DNA of 6,283 bases, from contig QJWD01000251.1 in NCBI GenBank assembly GCA_003235465.1, positions 1 through 6,283 of the forward strand, given 5' to 3'. Source of the stretch: Nitrospirota bacterium (GTDB taxonomy: Bacteria > Nitrospinota > Nitrospinia > Nitrospinales > VA-1). The notes beneath the pieces are model-generated. The model was given only the letters and a program-made list of their open reading frames with translations, searched no databases and was not told the origin of the DNA. Positions 1 to 6,283 of the stretch are shown here, piece by piece; position 1 is the stretch's first letter, and each line of letters opens with the position of its first letter. The position numbers and the translations under genes were made by a program.

Positions 1-2223
<2,223 letters not shown>

Positions 2224-2227
<4 letters not shown>

Positions 2228-3552
2228 GGGTGAATAAGTTTCTCACCGTGGTCGGCGGTGGCCTGGCGGGTTCGGAGGCGGCCTGGCAGGCGGCGGAACG
2301 CGGGATTCCCGTGGTTCTGTACGAAATGCGCCAGACCGTGCCCACCCCGGTGCACAAGACCGACGGCCTGGCGGAACTGGTGTGCAGCAACTCCCTCGGC
2401 AGCAACCACCCCGGCAGCGCGCCCAGCCTGCTCAAGAACGAACTGAGGCGCATGCAGTCCCTCGTCATGGCGGCGGCGGATCTTCACGCGGTGCCGGCGG
2501 GAGCGGCACTGGCGGTGGACCGGGAGCAGTTTTCCAGGGAAATCACCCGCCGCATCGAAGCCCACCCCAACATCACGCTGAGGCGCGAGGAAGTGCGGGA
2601 GATCCCCGAAGCGCCGGCGATTCTCGCCACCGGCCCGCTCACCTCGGAAAGTTTGTCTCAGGCCATCTCGGGGCTGGTGGGGCAGGAGTACCTGTATTTT
2701 TACGACGCCCTGTCGCCCATCGTCGACGCCGCCACCATCGATTACGACAAGGCCTTTTTCGCCTCGCGTTACGGCAAGGGTGGCGACGATTATCTCAATT
2801 GCCCGATGGACCGCGAAACCTACCGCCGCTTCGTGCAGGCGGTGATCGACGCGGAGAAGGTGCCCTTCGCGCGCCATGAGAAGCCGATTTATTTCGAGGG
2901 CTGCATGCCCATCGAGGAGCTGGCCGCGCGCGGCGAAAAAACCCTCGCCTTCGGCCCGATGAAGCCCGTCGGCCTGCCCGATCCGAAAACCGGCAAGGTG
3001 GCGCACGCGGTGGTGCAGCTTCGGCGGGAGAACCGGGAGGGAACGGCGTACAACCTGGTGGGGTTTCAGACCAAACTTAAATACCCGGAACAGAAGCGGG
3101 TGTTTTCGATGATCCCCGGCCTGGAAAACGCCGAATTCTTCCGCTTCGGCGCCATCCACCGCAACACCTTCCTGAACGCGCCCAGCCTGCTTACGCGGGA
3201 GCTCGATCTGATCAACCGGCCGGGGGTGTACTTCGCCGGGCAGATCATCGGTGTGGAGGGGTATCTCGAATCGACGGCGATGGGGATGCTGGCGGGGCTC
3301 AGTGCGGCCGGCCGGCTTCTCGGCGAGAGCTTTTCCGTGCCGCCGAGGGACACCGCCCTGGGGGCGCTGGTGAGTTACGTCACCGAGCGGCGGCCGGGGG
3401 CGTTCCAGCCGATGAATATCAACTTCGGCCTGTTCAACGGCCAGGACATGAAGATCCGCGACAAGCAGGAGCGCAACCGCAGGATCTCGGAAAACGCCCT
3501 CGCCAGCCTGTCGCGTTGGCGGGAGGCGCCGCCGGTGGATTCGGCGGTTTAG
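2224..3552 (+). CDS. trmFO: Methylenetetrahydrofolate-tRNA-(uracil-5-)-methyltransferase TrmFO
   Basis: TrmFO makes 5-methyluridine at position 54 of the tRNA T-loop, taking the carbon from methylenetetrahydrofolate and using reduced FAD. It is the flavin/folate alternative to the SAM-dependent TrmA. The 442-residue product is of normal family length. It opens with an FAD-binding Rossmann fingerprint, VVGGGLAGSEAAW (9-21). The two family cysteines are present: C54 in LVCSNSLGS and C227 in YFEGCMPIEE, equivalent to the catalytically important C53 and C226 of the B. subtilis enzyme. Other hallmarks are FGPMKPVGL (243-251), YNLVGFQTKL (276-285), YFAGQIIGVEGYLES (336-350) and FQPMNINFGLF (394-404). 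The ATG at 2224 is chosen because it overlaps the topA stop as ATGA and leaves the usual short lead before the FAD motif. No strong Shine-Dalgarno precedes it, so translation probably depends on coupling to topA. An upstream in-frame GTG at 2194 would add ten unconserved residues and is less likely. Confidence 0.97.
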
Positions 3553-3557
3553 GCGCC
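3525..3557. terminator. Possible GC-rich hairpin across the convergent stop codons
   Basis: The six-base palindrome GGCGCC at 3525-3530 can pair with its copy at 3552-3557. Inside it GCCG (3531-3534) can pair with CGGC (3542-3545) around a 7-base loop, leaving a 6-base bulge on one side. It spans both stop codons, where a shared bidirectional terminator would be expected. There is no T-run on either strand, and GC-rich coding DNA often makes such pairings by chance, so this is only a candidate. Confidence 0.2.
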
Positions 3558-6283
3558 CGCCTTGAACGCGGCCTCAACCTGCTTGAAGTCGCAATCTCCC
3601 GTGAACACCTTGTAGACCCCGTCCTGATTGAGGGTGATCATCTCGTCCTTGATGGCCTGGGCGAGAACCTTGTCCTCCGCCGCGCCCGAGGCGATGAGCG
3701 CCTTCATCTCGGCCGTCACCACCAGGACCTCTTGCAGCTGGGTTTTCTCGCCGTAGCCCGAGAACAGGCACTTCTTGCACCCCACCGGTTTCTTGAACAT
3801 CAGCTTGTCGTTGTACTCCACCCCGAGCTCGGGAAAATATTTTTTGCCGTAGAAATCGGCGAGCTGGTCGAACTCCTGCTGGGTGGGGTGGTAATCCTCC
3901 TTGCAGTCGGGGCAGAGGGCGGTCACCTGCTTGAGCGCCACCACCATGGTGAGGGATTCGGCGAGCTTCGTGTTGTCAGCTTTAAGCGCATCCCTGAGCG
4001 TGGCCAGGGTTCCCGTCGCCGTGTTGGCCTGGACCGCGGAAAGCACGAGGTGATTTCCCGCGCTCTCCATGCCGGCGTTCAGGGTTTCGCCGTCCGGCAG
4101 GTCTCCCACCATGATGACGTCGGGCGAGCCCATCGCCAGCATCTTGAGGGCGCTGGCGAAATTGAGGCCGCTCTCCGGGCTGATGAGAAGCTGGCGGATG
4201 CCGTTTTGCACGATGTCCACCGGGTCCTCGGCGGTGACCACTTTCTTTTCCGGCGAGTTCAGGCGGCCCAGGAACGCGTGCAGGGTGGTGGTTTTGCCGG
4301 CGCCTTCCGGGCCGGCCACCAGAATCAGGCCATGGCTTTTGCCCAGGCTGGCCTGGATGCGCGCGAGGTTGGGCTCGGAGAAGTGCATGGTGTCCAGCGC
4401 CATGTAGCTGGGCCGGGGTTTGCTGAGACGGGTCACCTGGATGGTCACGTCCTCGTTGTCGCCGATGGTCGGCAGCACGACGACATTCAGCCCCAGTTTC
4501 AGGCCGCTGTCGCTCCACTCCACCTGGCCGCTTTGCGGCATGTTGGTTTTCTGCATGTCCAGCTTGGCGAGCGACTTGATGTGCTCGATGAGCTTCGCCT
4601 TGTGCTGGCCGGGAATTTCATCGAAGATGCGGCAGGCGCCGTCCTTGCGCAGCCGAACCAGGATGTTCTTGGTTTCCATGTTCGGCTCGATGTAGATATC
4701 CGTGACGCCCTTGTTGCCGGCGATGATCAGCGTTTCGTTGAACTGGCTGACAACCGAATTCGCGCCGGCGCCGTTTTGGTCGTTGGAACCCGCGTTGGGC
4801 GCGGGGGCGGTTCCACCGGCGGCCTGAGCGGCTGCGGTGCTTGAGCTGCTGGTCATTTTCGTATTCTCCTGCTCGGTTAGGGTGGCGCTGGGTGCGGGCT
4901 CGGGTTCATCCTTGATGTGAGGCGCCATCTTTTCAAAATAGGTTTTGATATCGTCGCTCAGGCCGACGCGGTATTCCACCTCGTAGCCCTGAAAAACAGT
5001 TTGCACGTATTCCTGCATTGCCGGATCCTTTGGGTTGCCGGCGAGGATCACCACCTGTTTGTCCTGGTGCTGGATCGGCACCCAGTTCTGCTCCTTAAGG
5101 CGCTCCTTTTTCATCTTCCAGGGCTCGGGGTCGGGAAGCGCAAGCTCCGCGTCGAAAGCGAAGTAGGGCGTGCTGTAAAAATACTCCAGCGACTTGCCGA
5201 TGTCGGCGGTGAGAATGAAGTGATCGCGCCTTAGGACGGTTTCGATGTGTTCCTTCGACGCTTCGGCCCGCTTCTGGAATTCCTTGAATTCGTCTTCGCT
5301 CAGCAGCCCGTTTTGCAGCAAGAGCCCGTAGGGCGCGGGTTTCGCCTCCAGGGCGTTCTTGCGGCTCACGATGGCGTGAGACAGGCTCTCGGAGATCATC
5401 ACGGCGTTCTTCTCGTCCTTGCTGGTGAACGCCGATTTTTTCTGCTTGCCCGAGAGTTGAAGGACGCCGACCACCCGGTCGCGGTGGGGCAGGGGGATGA
5501 CGAGGATGGAGCCTTCTTCCTGCCCGGAGGCGGTCAGCTCGCCGTGCAGCTTTTTAAGTTCTCCTTCGTCCTGGGCATTTCGCATATTGATGATTCTTTC
5601 CTCCAACGCCGAAAGGCCGATCAGGTTCTCGCGGGTGAACGGCAGACGGTGCTCGAGGACGCCCGCTTCCGAGTTGGCGCGGGTGAAGAGTTCCTTTTTA
5701 TCCTGATTAAGGGTGTAGATGCGCACCACCTCGGCGTCGAACATCGAGGTGAGCAGCGGCGCGAGGCCGATATAGACCTCGTCCATGGTGCGGATGGACT
5801 GGATGGCCTGCGCGAGGATTTTTGGATTGTGCTTCGCGCTGTTCTGGCTCGGGTGAACTTTTTCGAGCCGCACCAGCACCTGCGCCATGAGCGAGGAGAT
5901 GGCCCGCGCCTTGAGAAAGTCGTTGTCTGAAAAATGCGAGTCGCTGATCTTGTTGATCAACTCCATCACGCCCATGAAGGTGCCGTTGCACGACAGGGGG
6001 ATGACCATCATGGAGCGGGTTTCGAAGTCCAGCTTTTCGTCCCAGCTGCCGTCGTGCAACAGTTCGCGGTTGTTTTTGGCGAGCTCGCTCTTGGAGTGGA
6101 CGTTTTTGATGTTCAACGGGTTGCCCGTCGCCGCCACGAACCCCGCGATGTTGTAGGTGGACAGGTCCAGACGGATTTCCGGAACCTCGGCGCTTTTCAG
6201 GTTGCGGGAGTACAGCTGGCGCTGGAGCTTGTCGTAGCTGAACAGGGTCGCCGCTTCGCAGTCGAACAACTCTTCCAGGTTCC
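3549..6283 (-). CDS. Tandem GAF-domain protein with GspE/PilB-like secretion ATPase core, 5'-partial
   Basis: This looks like a sensor-linked relative of the type II secretion / type IV pilus assembly ATPases. Numbering residue 1 as the TTG codon at 6269, domains in order are: GAF 1 (about 1-130, VIPLSCNGTFMGVMELINK at 89-107); GAF 2 (about 150-305, VIPLPHRDRVVGVLQLSGK at 257-275); a GspE/MshE-type N-terminal domain (about 313-450, LLLQNGLLSEDEF at 316-328); an Ala/Ser/Gly/Pro-rich linker (about 453-505); and the ATPase (about 505-905). The ATPase has TDIYIEP (523-529), Walker A GPEGAGKTTT (653-662), Asp-box AEDPVD (680-685), Walker B region PDVIMVGDLPDGET (716-729), NHLVLSAVQAN (739-749) and a zinc tetracysteine C786/C789/C831/C834. 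Relative to the usual VGEIRDxET and GHLVLSTLHTN, the Walker B glutamate is Asp723, an arginine is Pro725 and the second His-box histidine is Gln747. Activity may therefore be reduced or altered. No membrane segment is visible, so it is probably cytosolic. The frame is open to the window edge (N-L-E-E before residue 1), so the start is missing. The substrate or partner machine cannot be told from this window. Confidence 0.9.
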   Translation of the reverse strand, partial: NLEELFDCEAATLFSYDKLQRQLYSRNLKSAEVPEIRLDLSTYNIAGFVAATGNPLNIKNVHSKSELAKNNRELLHDGSWDEKLDFETRSMMVIPLSCNGTFMGVMELINKISDSHFSDNDFLKARAISSLMAQVLVRLEKVHPSQNSAKHNPKILAQAIQSIRTMDEVYIGLAPLLTSMFDAEVVRIYTLNQDKKELFTRANSEAGVLEHRLPFTRENLIGLSALEERIINMRNAQDEGELKKLHGELTASGQEEGSILVIPLPHRDRVVGVLQLSGKQKKSAFTSKDEKNAVMISESLSHAIVSRKNALEAKPAPYGLLLQNGLLSEDEFKEFQKRAEASKEHIETVLRRDHFILTADIGKSLEYFYSTPYFAFDAELALPDPEPWKMKKERLKEQNWVPIQHQDKQVVILAGNPKDPAMQEYVQTVFQGYEVEYRVGLSDDIKTYFEKMAPHIKDEPEPAPSATLTEQENTKMTSSSSTAAAQAAGGTAPAPNAGSNDQNGAGANSVVSQFNETLIIAGNKGVTDIYIEPNMETKNILVRLRKDGACRIFDEIPGQHKAKLIEHIKSLAKLDMQKTNMPQSGQVEWSDSGLKLGLNVVVLPTIGDNEDVTIQVTRLSKPRPSYMALDTMHFSEPNLARIQASLGKSHGLILVAGPEGAGKTTTLHAFLGRLNSPEKKVVTAEDPVDIVQNGIRQLLISPESGLNFASALKMLAMGSPDVIMVGDLPDGETLNAGMESAGNHLVLSAVQANTATGTLATLRDALKADNTKLAESLTMVVALKQVTALCPDCKEDYHPTQQEFDQLADFYGKKYFPELGVEYNDKLMFKKPVGCKKCLFSGYGEKTQLQEVLVVTAEMKALIASGAAEDKVLAQAIKDEMITLNQDGVYKVFTGDCDFKQVEAAFKAGA
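4854..4870 (-). promoter_or_regulatory. Internal Shine-Dalgarno and ATG inside the GAF-ATPase gene
   Basis: On the minus strand an AGGAG (4870-4866) lies 9 bases upstream of an in-frame ATG (4856-4854, Met472). This is a good ribosome-binding arrangement. It falls in the low-complexity linker, just before the ATPase domain. Initiation here would give a 435-residue protein (MTSSSSTAAAQ...) with the complete ATPase core and no GAF or N-terminal domain. The signal is directly visible, but its use is inferred. It could also be a scar of a past fusion between two adjacent genes, or chance. Confidence 0.4.

Noticed and set aside
3516..4844. A 442-codon plus-strand open frame opposite the ATPase gene
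   Set aside because: It is rich in His, Leu, Gly, Arg and Val with no recognisable domain, and lies antisense to a gene with clear motifs. It is a shadow caused by GC-rich codon use.
6267..6269. TTG at 6269 as the start of the GAF-ATPase gene
   Set aside because: The frame continues to the window edge (N-L-E-E-L) and the TTG falls inside the first GAF domain, so the gene is simply cut by the window.

Overview
This is a gene-dense bacterial chromosome window with three long genes and essentially no intergenic DNA. Two genes run left to right (topA, then trmFO). The third runs right to left from the far edge and meets trmFO tail to tail. topA lacks its first codons and the leftward gene lacks its N-terminus, because both cross the window edges. 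No tRNA, rRNA, CRISPR array, insertion sequence or convincing promoter was seen.

The sequence is GC-rich, with third codon positions mostly G or C. This explains the many long antisense and shifted open frames, which are shadows. The topA-trmFO pair is a conserved bacterial gene order, known from Firmicutes and from deltaproteobacteria-like lineages. A high-GC genome that uses the folate-dependent TrmFO and has a GAF-plus-GspE type ATPase fits a deltaproteobacterial, Nitrospinota or similar lineage. That is an inference from style and gene content, not an identification.

Region 1 (1-2227) is topA, type IA DNA topoisomerase I: a Toprim DxDxE motif, the active-site tyrosine and four C-terminal zinc ribbons. 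Region 2 (2224-3552) is trmFO, the FAD/folate tRNA uridine-54 methyltransferase. Its ATG overlaps the topA stop as ATGA, so the two are probably co-transcribed and translationally coupled. Region 3 (3549-6283, minus strand) encodes a multidomain protein: GAF, GAF, a GspE/MshE-type N-terminal domain, an Ala/Ser/Gly-rich linker, and a type II secretion / type IV pilus assembly ATPase core.

The first two genes are housekeeping (DNA supercoiling and tRNA modification). The third is the unusual one. It joins small-molecule sensor domains to a secretion-type ATPase that keeps its Walker A motif and zinc tetracysteine but has changed several otherwise conserved catalytic positions. A well-placed Shine-Dalgarno sequence and ATG lie exactly at the linker and could produce an ATPase-only product.
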